A stretch of 64,000 bases of DNA, from NCBI GenBank assembly GCA_965230495.1, contig OZ246004.1, positions 3,100,001 to 3,164,000 on the forward strand, given 5' to 3'. The translations under genes were made by a program, and so were the position numbers. The stretch is from JACJYM01 sp965230495 (GTDB taxonomy: Bacteria; Bacteroidota; Bacteroidia; Chitinophagales; Saprospiraceae). Under the pieces are notes generated by a model, which was given only the letters and a program-made list of their open reading frames with translations, was not told the origin of the DNA and made no database searches. This document shows positions 9,829 to 17,144 of this stretch, in pieces; positions within the stretch are counted from its first letter, which is position 1; each line of letters starts with the position of its first letter.

Positions 9829-10572
9829 ATGTATAAGAAAACACATATATGGATTTTTATTTTAGGCATCTATTTAATGCTGCCAGAACATAGTTTCGCC
9901 CAAAAAAAACCTTCAAATGTAAAATTATACCCAAGTCTTGAAATTGATACCACGAAGACAGAAGATATTGACAGCGACAAAGATTCTCTGGCAGTTACAT
10001 CCATCAAGATTCAGGGAAAAGTTTATGAGGCACTTATAACAGGACAAGGAGACACACTTATACTTGCTGATCTTGATGATATCAGTTTTACTTCATTAAG
10101 AACATTTGAAAGTGATGAAGAGTACCGGAAGTATCAGAAATTCAGGAGATATGCTCATATCGTTTACCCATATGCAGCGGAAGCAATCAAAATTTTTAGA
10201 GAAATAGAATATGCAGAGCAAAATCTTGGCAAAAAGGCCCGAAAAAAGAAAATGAAAGAATTAGAGAAAAGGTTAGAGAGAGACTTTGAGGAACCACTCA
10301 CTAAACTTACTAAACTGCAAGGCAAAATTTTGATCAAAATGATCGAACGAGAACTGAATGAAACTATGTACAATTTGATAAAAAAACTGAAAGGTAGATT
10401 TACAGCATTTTATTGGCATAATTTCAGTAAACTTTATAGCTATGACTTAAAAGAGGGATACCACTATGGAAAATATAAAATATTAGATGCTGTACTTCAG
10501 GATTTTAATATATCTTACCGCATTGAAAATGAGAGCACGTTAAAATATATTAAAATTGATAGAAGCAAATGA
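9829..10572 (+). CDS. DUF4294 domain-containing secreted protein
   Basis: A 247-residue protein with a signal peptide (M-Y-K-K-T ending S-F-A-Q) and, from about residue 85, the DUF4294 region: a phenylalanine/tyrosine-rich Y-R-K-Y-Q-K-F-R-R-Y followed by V-Y-P-Y-A, a strongly basic helical stretch (K-K-A-R-K-K-K-M), and a T-x-F-Y-W-H-N motif. The family is widespread in Bacteroidota and has no established function; it is exported and helical. It is read divergently from the OmpA-family gene, and the following mvaD gene starts within its last 17 bases, so the two are co-transcribed. No biochemical role is proposed. Confidence 0.8.
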   Translation: MYKKTHIWIFILGIYLMLPEHSFAQKKPSNVKLYPSLEIDTTKTEDIDSDKDSLAVTSIKIQGKVYEALITGQGDTLILADLDDISFTSLRTFESDEEYRKYQKFRRYAHIVYPYAAEAIKIFREIEYAEQNLGKKARKKKMKELEKRLERDFEEPLTKLTKLQGKILIKMIERELNETMYNLIKKLKGRFTAFYWHNFSKLYSYDLKEGYHYGKYKILDAVLQDFNISYRIENESTLKYIKIDRSK

Positions 10573-11599
10573 AAAAGGGAAAGTAATATGGGAAGCACCT
10601 AGTAATTTGGCCATTGTTAAGTATTGGGGTAAATACGGACGTCAGTTACCTCGAAACCCTTCGATCAGTTTGACATTATCAGAAGCAAAGACAAAAACCG
10701 AAATTGAATATCAAAAGAACGGACAAGGAGAATTTTCTTTTGAATTTTTCTTTGAAGGACAAAAAAATGAAGGCTTTGAAAAACGACTTAGCAAGTTTTT
10801 TAACTCCATTCGCAAAGAATTGCCTTTTATAAATGACTATCATTTTGTTATACGAAGTGAAAATTCTTTTCCGCATTCTTCTGGGATAGCTTCCTCTGCA
10901 TCAGCTATGGCAGCGTTAAGTTTATGTCTTCTTGATGTAAGAAGGGTTACAGAGAGCCGACCAGAAGAGAATTTTTTATACGAGGCAAGCCATTTTGCAA
11001 GATTAGGAAGTGGTAGTGCTAGTAGAAGCGTTTTCAAAAACGCTGCAATTTGGGGTAAACATAAAAACATAACCGACTCAAGTGATGAACATGCTATAGG
11101 TTTTGAAAAAGTACATCAAGTTTTTAAAAATTATCATGATGATATACTAATCGTTTCTTCAGATGAAAAGGCTGTTTCTTCTTCTGCAGGACATCAATTA
11201 ATGGAAAACAATGTCTATGCGTCAGCGAGATTCCAGCAGGCATTTGACCATTGCAATAGACTTTATTCTGTTATGCAAAAAGGGGACCTTCAAGAATTTA
11301 TTAAGATAGCAGAGGACGAAGCGTTAACACTACATGCTTTGATGATGAGTTCTAATCCGTCGTATATTTTATTGGAACCACAGTCTATAGCCATTATAAA
11401 GACTATTAGAGCCTTCAGGAAAGAAACAAATATTCCTATATGCTTTAGTATTGATGCTGGACCAAACATCCATGTACTATATCCGAATGAATATAAACTC
11501 GAGTGCCATCAATTCATCGAACAAGAATTGAAAACTTTTTGTGAGAGTGGATATATCCTTAGGGATAAAGTAGGAAAAGGCCCGGTTAAACATTGTTAA
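10556..11599 (+). CDS. mvaD: Diphosphomevalonate decarboxylase
   Basis: Performs the ATP-dependent decarboxylation of mevalonate 5-diphosphate to isopentenyl diphosphate, the last step of the mevalonate pathway, in the cytoplasm. The 347-residue sequence begins with A-P-S-N-L-A-I-V-K-Y-W-G-K, carries the GHMP-kinase ATP loop F-P-H-S-S-G-I-A-S-S-A-S-A near residue 105, a G-S-G-S-A-S-R-S segment, and the S-I-D-A-G-P-N motif holding the expected catalytic Asp near 301. The only usable start is TTG at 10556, which overlaps the DUF4294 stop by 17 bases; the next in-frame stop upstream is at 10541. The other mevalonate genes are not in this window. Confidence 0.92.
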   Translation: MIEANEKGKVIWEAPSNLAIVKYWGKYGRQLPRNPSISLTLSEAKTKTEIEYQKNGQGEFSFEFFFEGQKNEGFEKRLSKFFNSIRKELPFINDYHFVIRSENSFPHSSGIASSASAMAALSLCLLDVRRVTESRPEENFLYEASHFARLGSGSASRSVFKNAAIWGKHKNITDSSDEHAIGFEKVHQVFKNYHDDILIVSSDEKAVSSSAGHQLMENNVYASARFQQAFDHCNRLYSVMQKGDLQEFIKIAEDEALTLHALMMSSNPSYILLEPQSIAIIKTIRAFRKETNIPICFSIDAGPNIHVLYPNEYKLECHQFIEQELKTFCESGYILRDKVGKGPVKHC

Positions 11600-11687
11600 A
11601 ACCCTAGGTAAATTCAGGAAATAACCCCTTACTGTCACTTTGTTTTCATATGACATTTGTGCCATTGATAAACCAAAAAATATTATT

Positions 11688-12278
11688 ATGAAAACAAGAC
11701 ATTATTTGTACGGTGCATTTATCATGGTTACTTTTTTGTTCAGCAGTTGTTGCAAACCAGGATTAATAGGCAGCGTTGAAAGGTCAGTAAGACCACAGGA
11801 AACAAACAATTGGTGTTGGGCAGCTGTAACTGAAATGATTGCAGAAAACGAAGGCCTTCCAACAAATCAATGCGATTTGGCAAATCACAGATTTGGCAAA
11901 AACAATTGTTGCAATTTTCAAAATATTGGATCAAGCTGTCCTAAAACAAACGACTGCAACACTCCTGGGTGGTTGGAGTTAGATTTTGCTGGAGTAAAAT
12001 TTTCAACTTCCAACACAGCATTAAGTATGAAGGAGATAAAAAAGCAAATCTATTGTTATAAGAACCTGTTAGGTTTTGCATACGGAACATCAGGAGTAGT
12101 AGGACATGTAGTAACTATCAAGGGTTATTTTAATATTAATAATACGGACTACTTGGTGTTGGGAGATCCTTGGTCGCCATGTAATGGTTCGGAAAGGACA
12201 ATAACTTATGCGGAGTATGTTAATCCAACAGGGACAGCAACTCATTGGACAACATGGTATGGAACAAGCAAAAAATAA
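11688..12278 (+). CDS. Papain-like cysteine protease lipoprotein (AvrRpt2/C39-like)
   Basis: A 196-residue predicted lipoprotein: the N-terminus has a hydrophobic segment ending F-L-F-S-S-C, a lipobox. The mature part has a papain-like triad: Cys43 in N-N-W-C-W-A-A, His140 in G-H-V-V-T-I-K-G, and Asp160 in L-G-D-P-W. This spacing fits the papain-like family that includes AvrRpt2 (PF12385) and the C39 peptidases. Five further cysteines between residues 60 and 90 may form disulfides. An in-frame ATG at 11640 would add 16 residues before the signal sequence; I prefer 11688 because it makes a proper signal peptide. A small secreted protein follows after 19 bases. The substrate is unknown. Confidence 0.72.
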   Translation: MKTRHYLYGAFIMVTFLFSSCCKPGLIGSVERSVRPQETNNWCWAAVTEMIAENEGLPTNQCDLANHRFGKNNCCNFQNIGSSCPKTNDCNTPGWLELDFAGVKFSTSNTALSMKEIKKQIYCYKNLLGFAYGTSGVVGHVVTIKGYFNINNTDYLVLGDPWSPCNGSERTITYAEYVNPTGTATHWTTWYGTSKK

Positions 12279-12297
12279 TTAATCAAAAAGAAGAAAG

Positions 12298-12918
12298 ATG
12301 AAAAAAATAACAATAATCACACTTTTAATAATGAGCTACGGATTAAATGCTCAAAAAGAAAACCAAATTCTAGAAACGGCAGAAAAGGCCAAAAACACAC
12401 TTATAGAAATGAGCGAATTGGAAGTCTTTAACAGGCAAGAATTAGACACCAAAAGACTACAAAATTCCAATCTATCTTTTCCTATTGAGGAAAGAATAGT
12501 CAATTTTGAATCTTTACTTAAATATAATGATGAAGATCTCAGGGAAATATCAAAGTCGGAAGAAAAATATCACTTTGCTCTTTCAGATAGAGCAGTTATT
12601 AGTACAGTAACTGTAGGAGAGAAAAATGGAGAGATAGAGGCAATTTCCTTTAACGACGAACACCTAGTTAATGAATTAAATCAATTACCAACAAGTGTTT
12701 TTGTCAATGGGTTGAGAAATTATAAAATGTTAAGAGTACCAAATCTTAATGCGTATGTATTTGTCACCCCTAATGGAAGAGCATATACAAGTCATAACGG
12801 AAGAAGCTTAAAAGAAACGTATCAATTAAAAGATTTGATGCTTGAACTTAAAGAAGAGGCATTAAACTTTCAAAGACTTTATGGGAAAGCCATAAAAGAA
12901 GGAAAGTTGCTTCACTAG
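12298..12918 (+). CDS. Secreted hypothetical protein paired with the upstream cysteine protease
   Basis: I do not recognise this family. The 206-residue protein has a clear signal peptide (M-K-K-I-T-I-I-T ending G-L-N-A-Q), then a charged helical region rich in Glu and Lys (about residues 20-95), and a mixed region with V-F-V-N-G-L-R and V-F-V-T-P-N-G-R-A-Y. It starts 19 bases after the papain-like protease gene with no terminator between, and is followed by a strong hairpin, so the two form a bicistronic unit. It could be a substrate, inhibitor or chaperone of the protease; this is inference from position only. Confidence 0.6.
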   Translation: MKKITIITLLIMSYGLNAQKENQILETAEKAKNTLIEMSELEVFNRQELDTKRLQNSNLSFPIEERIVNFESLLKYNDEDLREISKSEEKYHFALSDRAVISTVTVGEKNGEIEAISFNDEHLVNELNQLPTSVFVNGLRNYKMLRVPNLNAYVFVTPNGRAYTSHNGRSLKETYQLKDLMLELKEEALNFQRLYGKAIKEGKLLH

Positions 12919-12927
12919 GTTGATTTT

Positions 12928-12957
12928 GAAGGACTCTCTCGACAGAAAGAGTCCTTC
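12928..12957. terminator. Hairpin between convergent genes (12298-12918 and BI-1 gene)
   Basis: A perfect 10-base stem, GAAGGACTCT paired with AGAGTCCTTC, with a 10-base loop, sits between the two convergent stop codons. There is no long T-run on either side, so it may act as a bidirectional terminator or 3'-end stabiliser. Confidence 0.6.
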
Positions 12958-12973
12958 TATTCATACGTTTTAT

Positions 12974-13693
12974 TTAATCATCTCCCGCAAATCGTAATAG
13001 GATGCTTAAAATATACCATAACAGGAGCATAAAAGAAGCAAAGAGACCAAGAGAAGCAGCAACATATTGATCTTTATTGTAGTGATTTAAAATATTCGAT
13101 GTTTGATATAAAATGGACCCTGCTGCCAAGGCAACCATTGCTACAGAAAACCAAAGTCCCAGATCAAATCCAAACAATGCTCCTGCTACTATTAAACCAA
13201 TCGCTAGGATAAAACCAACAGAAAGAATTCCCTTAAGGAAAGAAAAGTCTTTCTTAGTCGTAAACGCAACAACAGTAAGGCCAATAAATAAGGCACTAGT
13301 CATAATTACCGCTTGATTAAGAAGACCTAAACCACCACTTACTTCAATAGCAATATAAATCAACGGAACAAAAATAAATGCCTCTGCAACTACGTATAAA
13401 GCTAGGGCCCAGTATTGCTTGTTTCGTTCTTTAGAGTTTAGAGCCCATCTATCGGCCATTGATGTAATAAACATAAATCCTCCTAAGACCAATAACCAAG
13501 TAATTCCCTGAGTCATGGCAAGACCAATGTTAACAATAAAAGGAGTGTTTAAAAAAATGGTTTCAACGATGATAAAGGCAAGTAATGCTATACCTAAATG
13601 GGTATAGGTTTTTTTGATAAATTCTACTCGTGTCAGCTCGTTTTCTTGAGCTACTACTTTCGGGAAATCATAATCTAAATAGGTATTTTCCAT
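12974..13693 (-). CDS. Bax inhibitor-1/YccA family membrane protein
   Basis: A 239-residue inner-membrane protein with about seven transmembrane segments, the usual BI-1 length and layout. The N-terminal cytoplasmic stretch (R-V-E-F-I-K-K-T-Y) is followed by repeated hydrophobic helices, including a G-L-T-V-V-A-F-T-T-K-K-D-F-S-F-L segment characteristic of the family and a C-terminal Y-V-A-A-S-L-G-L-F. The bacterial family has been linked to calcium leak and to the FtsH protease, but its job here cannot be read from the sequence. It is a single gene bounded by the hairpin on its 3' side; a weak TATCTTTA -7-like box lies about 25 bases upstream of the ATG. Confidence 0.9.
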   Translation of the reverse strand: MENTYLDYDFPKVVAQENELTRVEFIKKTYTHLGIALLAFIIVETIFLNTPFIVNIGLAMTQGITWLLVLGGFMFITSMADRWALNSKERNKQYWALALYVVAEAFIFVPLIYIAIEVSGGLGLLNQAVIMTSALFIGLTVVAFTTKKDFSFLKGILSVGFILAIGLIVAGALFGFDLGLWFSVAMVALAAGSILYQTSNILNHYNKDQYVAASLGLFASFMLLLWYILSILLRFAGDD

Positions 13694-13778
13694 AATTGTA
13701 AGGGTTTATTTAAAATCTTAAAGATAGAGAATTAATTACAATTAGGGATCAACGGAAATAAGCGGCTTGAATTAAAAC

Positions 13779-15626
13779 TTACGAAAAAGGAAGATCTTTT
13801 AATGTCATTATACCGCAAAGTACATTTTTTTCAAAAACCAGAGCAAAATCTACTTTTTCAATCATCATCTTATTATATGCTGTTGAAATATTGTCTTGCG
13901 GATGGATTTTTAGAAAATTTGAATTTTCAATACAGTTAACCTCTAACAAAGGAGTCTGTCTGTGTTTTTCGAGAGACTGATATGTAAGCACTCCTATTAT
14001 ATCACTATTTGCATCTTCTAGAGGGAGATGATGTATGTTTTTCCATTCCATAACTTCAAGGGCCATTTCAACACTAGTGTTATCTCGAACGGTAAAAATT
14101 TTAGTATTCATATATTGCTCAACGGTATCTCTTTCTATGATGAAACTCTTCTTAAAACTTACGTCTTCCCATTCATGGACGGGAATATTTTCATGTTGAT
14201 TTTTAAGAGTCTTTTGGATAAGAATTTGAATAGCTTTATTAAAATTGGTTGTTCGCGATAGATTCCTGAAATTCTTTATCATCCACTCTGATCCAGTTGT
14301 ATTTTTGACCACTCTTTTTTCAATTGTCCCTAGATATAAATCAATATCTCTTTGATCAATATTCATTTTTTTTAAGCCATTGACAGCATAAGGAAGTAGA
14401 GTATCAAGTATCAATTTCTGGGAAGTAATGCTTTTGTCGAACCAATTGAAACAAGTATTAATACCAGTTCTGGCGGCTTTAATAAAGTTTTCTTTAGCTA
14501 CACGAAAATCTACTTTATGATAGAAATACTCTAACTCTTCTGGTTGCCCCTTCATTAGCCCAACCCAAAATGCAAAATTTGCTACCTCATCAATTACAGA
14601 AGGTCCTGCAGGAAGATATCTACATTCAATTCTTATATGAGGTATGTGATTATTAACGCCATAACATAAACGGTTCCAGGTGTAAGTGGTACCATTATGA
14701 AGTCTCACGGCTTCTAGCTTTGATATATCTCCATTTTTATAATCTACAGACTTAATAGGAGTTTTGGATTGTAACAAAAGAGGAAAACGAATAACGTCTT
14801 TTTTCCATAACTCTACAGGACTTTTTTTAACCCATGAATCTCCGAAATAAACACGAGAAGCAATTTTTCGAGTATGTATATTTTTACTTCTTGTATCTAA
14901 ACTTTGCTTAAAGAGTGCAATTCTTGTTTCGGACCATAATTCTCTCCCAAACAACATCGGAGAGTTTGTACAAGCAGATAATACAGGGCCAGAAACCATC
15001 TGAGACCAATTGTATTGGTTGACAAATTCCTTAGGGGCTATTTGAAGATGAGTTTGAAAACTTGTGTTACAAGCCTCGAAAAGTACGGAATCAAGGCTTA
15101 AAATAAGATCGTCAACTCCCTGAAGATAGATATCAAAACTGGATTTTCTAAGATCACGCAGTTTATCACTTAGTGATTTAAACCTTGGTTGTGGAGTCAT
15201 GTTCTCGAAACTGAGATTCCGGTATTTTAATGAAGGCAGAATTCCAGTTAATAAAACATTTGATCGTAGAGATTTCGTTTTTTTAGATAGTGTTTGCAAC
15301 GAACGAATTAAGTCTTCTTCAATCTCTGAAAAACATTTATCCTGAAGTCTTTTGGGATCGAGATTTAATTCCAAGTTATAGAGGGCAAGTTCAGTAGTAA
15401 ATCGGGTATCATTTACGGATTCTAGGATTTCTAATGCTGTGGTTGCGGGTTGCATGTTATTATCTACCAAACAGATTTCTTGTTCAGCACCAATCATATC
15501 ACTACGGTCCTCAATAACATTATTCTCAATCATCCATTCGAATGCATTAAGATCATCTATTATTTTTTGATAGAATAGGTTTTTACTTTTAGTATCTTTT
15601 ATAGGCACTACATTGGCACTTCCCAT
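13779..15626 (-). CDS. GCS2-like carboxylate-amine ligase fused to CBS domains (copy 1)
   Basis: A 615-residue cytoplasmic fusion. Residues about 25-420 resemble glutamate-cysteine ligase family 2 (GCS2/YbdK-type): I-G-A-E-Q-E-I-C-L-V near 46-55, N-L-E-L-N-L-D-P near 85, N-T-S-F-Q-T-H-L-Q near 190, and R-I-E-C-R-Y-L-P-A-G-P near 335. The C-terminal 130 residues form two CBS repeats (Y-M-N-T-K-I-F-T-V and later H-P-Q-D-N-I), the kind that sense adenine nucleotides. It probably joins an amine to a carboxylate using ATP, with CBS control; the substrates are unknown. A stand-alone CBS gene lies 2 bases upstream in the same operon. A second copy is at 52161-54080. The second CBS repeat is less regular here than in copy 2. 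Confidence 0.82.
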   Translation of the reverse strand: MGSANVVPIKDTKSKNLFYQKIIDDLNAFEWMIENNVIEDRSDMIGAEQEICLVDNNMQPATTALEILESVNDTRFTTELALYNLELNLDPKRLQDKCFSEIEEDLIRSLQTLSKKTKSLRSNVLLTGILPSLKYRNLSFENMTPQPRFKSLSDKLRDLRKSSFDIYLQGVDDLILSLDSVLFEACNTSFQTHLQIAPKEFVNQYNWSQMVSGPVLSACTNSPMLFGRELWSETRIALFKQSLDTRSKNIHTRKIASRVYFGDSWVKKSPVELWKKDVIRFPLLLQSKTPIKSVDYKNGDISKLEAVRLHNGTTYTWNRLCYGVNNHIPHIRIECRYLPAGPSVIDEVANFAFWVGLMKGQPEELEYFYHKVDFRVAKENFIKAARTGINTCFNWFDKSITSQKLILDTLLPYAVNGLKKMNIDQRDIDLYLGTIEKRVVKNTTGSEWMIKNFRNLSRTTNFNKAIQILIQKTLKNQHENIPVHEWEDVSFKKSFIIERDTVEQYMNTKIFTVRDNTSVEMALEVMEWKNIHHLPLEDANSDIIGVLTYQSLEKHRQTPLLEVNCIENSNFLKIHPQDNISTAYNKMMIEKVDFALVFEKNVLCGIMTLKDLPFS

Positions 15627-15628
15627 AT

Positions 15629-16045
15629 TTAAAATTTACAATGTTTTAAGAAATCTATTGGGGTAATAATTCCTACAGTTTTGCCAGAAGAAGTGATAGG
15701 AAGAGCACGAATTTTGTTCTCAATAAGAATTTTGATGGCAAGATTTATATCTTCATCTTGGTCCAAACTAACAACATGTTTTGTCATTACCTCCTTGACC
15801 CGAAGGGATTGAAGCAATATTTTATTGTATATTTCTTTGTTGTTGTTTTTAAATAAACTCATTCCTAGGGATATAGAATTCAAGTCTGTTTTACTTATAA
15901 TTCCTACCAGCTTTTGTTCCTCATTTTGAACGGGAAGGTGATGTATGTTATGTTGTTCCATCCAATCCTTTGCCATTTCGGCAGTGTCATTTTCTTTAAT
16001 TGTCAAAACATCAGATGTCATGATGTCTTTAAGAGAAGAATTCAT
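15629..16045 (-). CDS. Stand-alone tandem CBS domain protein
   Basis: A 138-residue protein made almost entirely of one CBS pair: D-I-M-T-S-D-V-L-T-I with H-H-L-P-V and V-G-I-I-S-K-T-D-L in repeat 1, and V-M-T-K-H-V-V-S-L with R-A-L-P-I and V-G-I-I-T-P-I-D-F in repeat 2. CBS pairs bind AMP, ATP, SAM or similar adenosyl ligands. Its stop is separated by 2 bases from the start of the GCS2-CBS fusion, so it is translationally coupled and likely a regulatory partner. Its H-N-I-H-H-L-P matches K-N-I-H-H-L-P in the fusion, suggesting a shared CBS ancestry. Confidence 0.88.
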   Translation of the reverse strand: MNSSLKDIMTSDVLTIKENDTAEMAKDWMEQHNIHHLPVQNEEQKLVGIISKTDLNSISLGMSLFKNNNKEIYNKILLQSLRVKEVMTKHVVSLDQDEDINLAIKILIENKIRALPITSSGKTVGIITPIDFLKHCKF

Positions 16046-16176
16046 ATTACAAGTGATTTTCTGGCATCTAAGTTAGCTGTTCATAGATAAGGATCAAATG
16101 ATTTTGGATAGTGTTAGAGATGATGTTGGTCAGAGAGGATTTTTCAGGAACAAGATGTGTAGCTTTAGAACAGTAG

Positions 16177-17040
16177 CTAATAAGTAGCGTTTATGATAAT
16201 CTTGACTATTTCGCAAGTTTTAGTGACAGGATTTAAAGTTTGTAAAAAATATAAACCCGAAGGAATAGAGCTTGTATCAAGAAGAACCTTACCACTAAAA
16301 GATTTTTCAATGAAAGTTTTTCCAAATTTGGAAACAAGCTTAAGTTCTGTGGTTTGCGAATAAGTGGATTTTACAGACAGATAGTCTGAACAAGGATTTG
16401 GAAATACTATTATTTCTGACTCATCTAGATGTTTAGTAGATGACCCTTTACAATATATATTTGTATCTCCGAAGTGCTCTAGAGTAGCGGATGTCGGCCC
16501 AGAAAAAGAAGTTACTACTAAGAAAAATTTATCACCATCCTGAACGTCAAGAGGAGCCAAAAAATTATCACTACCATGTAGACAACCCGCCATTTCGAAT
16601 TCGTCCGTTGAATCCTCTTTTAAACCTGTGGGACCTAAACACTCTTCATTGGGGGTTCCATCTGGATTAATTGTTGGTCCGGAAAACATACATCTAACAG
16701 GAGTAAGGTTATTACAGCTATTATCAGATGATTTAAATATGGCAAAATCTATATCATCTTTATCGTTTTCAGGAAATATAGTAAACAGGAAAGATCCATC
16801 TCCATGAAAAGTATATTTTAACCAATGAACATTTTTTTCGATAAGGCTATCTGTCCATGAGAATGGCTCAGTAAAACACGGTTGTACTCCTTCTATAATG
16901 GCACCCGTTCCATTCAATTGAAGAGCTTGGGATTCATTACTACAAATATCAAGAGCGTTTATACAATCTAAGTGAGTTTGCCCTTTAGAATTAGTAATAC
17001 AAAATAATAAGCACAAAAGAAAGAAGTTGATAGTTTTCAT
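16177..17040 (-). CDS. Secreted T9SS type A protein with a module shared with 20545-22644
   Basis: A 287-residue exported protein with a signal peptide ending K-G-Q. Residues about 25-205 form a cysteine-containing module with D-I-D-F-A-I-F, V-R-C-M-F-S-G, G-P-T-G-L and N-F-L-A-P-L-D, which is also present in the type B protein at 20545-22644. The last 75 residues are a T9SS type A tail: F-P-N-P-C-S-D-Y-L and G-L-Y-F-L-Q. It is therefore predicted to cross the outer membrane and be anchored or released by the T9SS. The module's ligand is unknown. A TACCTTTG -7 box lies 23 bases upstream of the ATG, so the gene has its own promoter downstream of the pyrophosphatase terminator. Confidence 0.75.
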   Translation of the reverse strand: MKTINFFLLCLLFCITNSKGQTHLDCINALDICSNESQALQLNGTGAIIEGVQPCFTEPFSWTDSLIEKNVHWLKYTFHGDGSFLFTIFPENDKDDIDFAIFKSSDNSCNNLTPVRCMFSGPTINPDGTPNEECLGPTGLKEDSTDEFEMAGCLHGSDNFLAPLDVQDGDKFFLVVTSFSGPTSATLEHFGDTNIYCKGSSTKHLDESEIIVFPNPCSDYLSVKSTYSQTTELKLVSKFGKTFIEKSFSGKVLLDTSSIPSGLYFLQTLNPVTKTCEIVKIIINATY

Positions 17041-17062
17041 AGTAAGATAGTCATATTAATAA

Positions 17063-17070
17063 CAAAGGTA
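17063..17070 (-). promoter_or_regulatory. Bacteroidota -7 box for the T9SS cargo gene at 16177-17040
   Basis: On the minus strand this reads TACCTTTG, an exact match to TAnnTTTG. A TTG lies 14 bases further upstream (17085-17087), which is shorter than the usual spacing. Confidence 0.5.
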
Positions 17071-17087
17071 TAAAGGGGCACACACAA

Positions 17088-17121
17088 TAAAAAACGGCCG
17101 AAAACTTTTGTTTCCGACCGT
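17088..17121 (-). terminator. Rho-independent terminator of the pyrophosphatase gene
   Basis: On the minus strand ACGGTCGGAAAC pairs with GTTTTCGGCCGT (two G-T wobbles) around an AAAA loop, followed directly by a T-run. It lies 24 bases beyond the hppA stop. Confidence 0.8.
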
Positions 17122-17144
17122 ATGAATTTATTTTGATCTATCTT

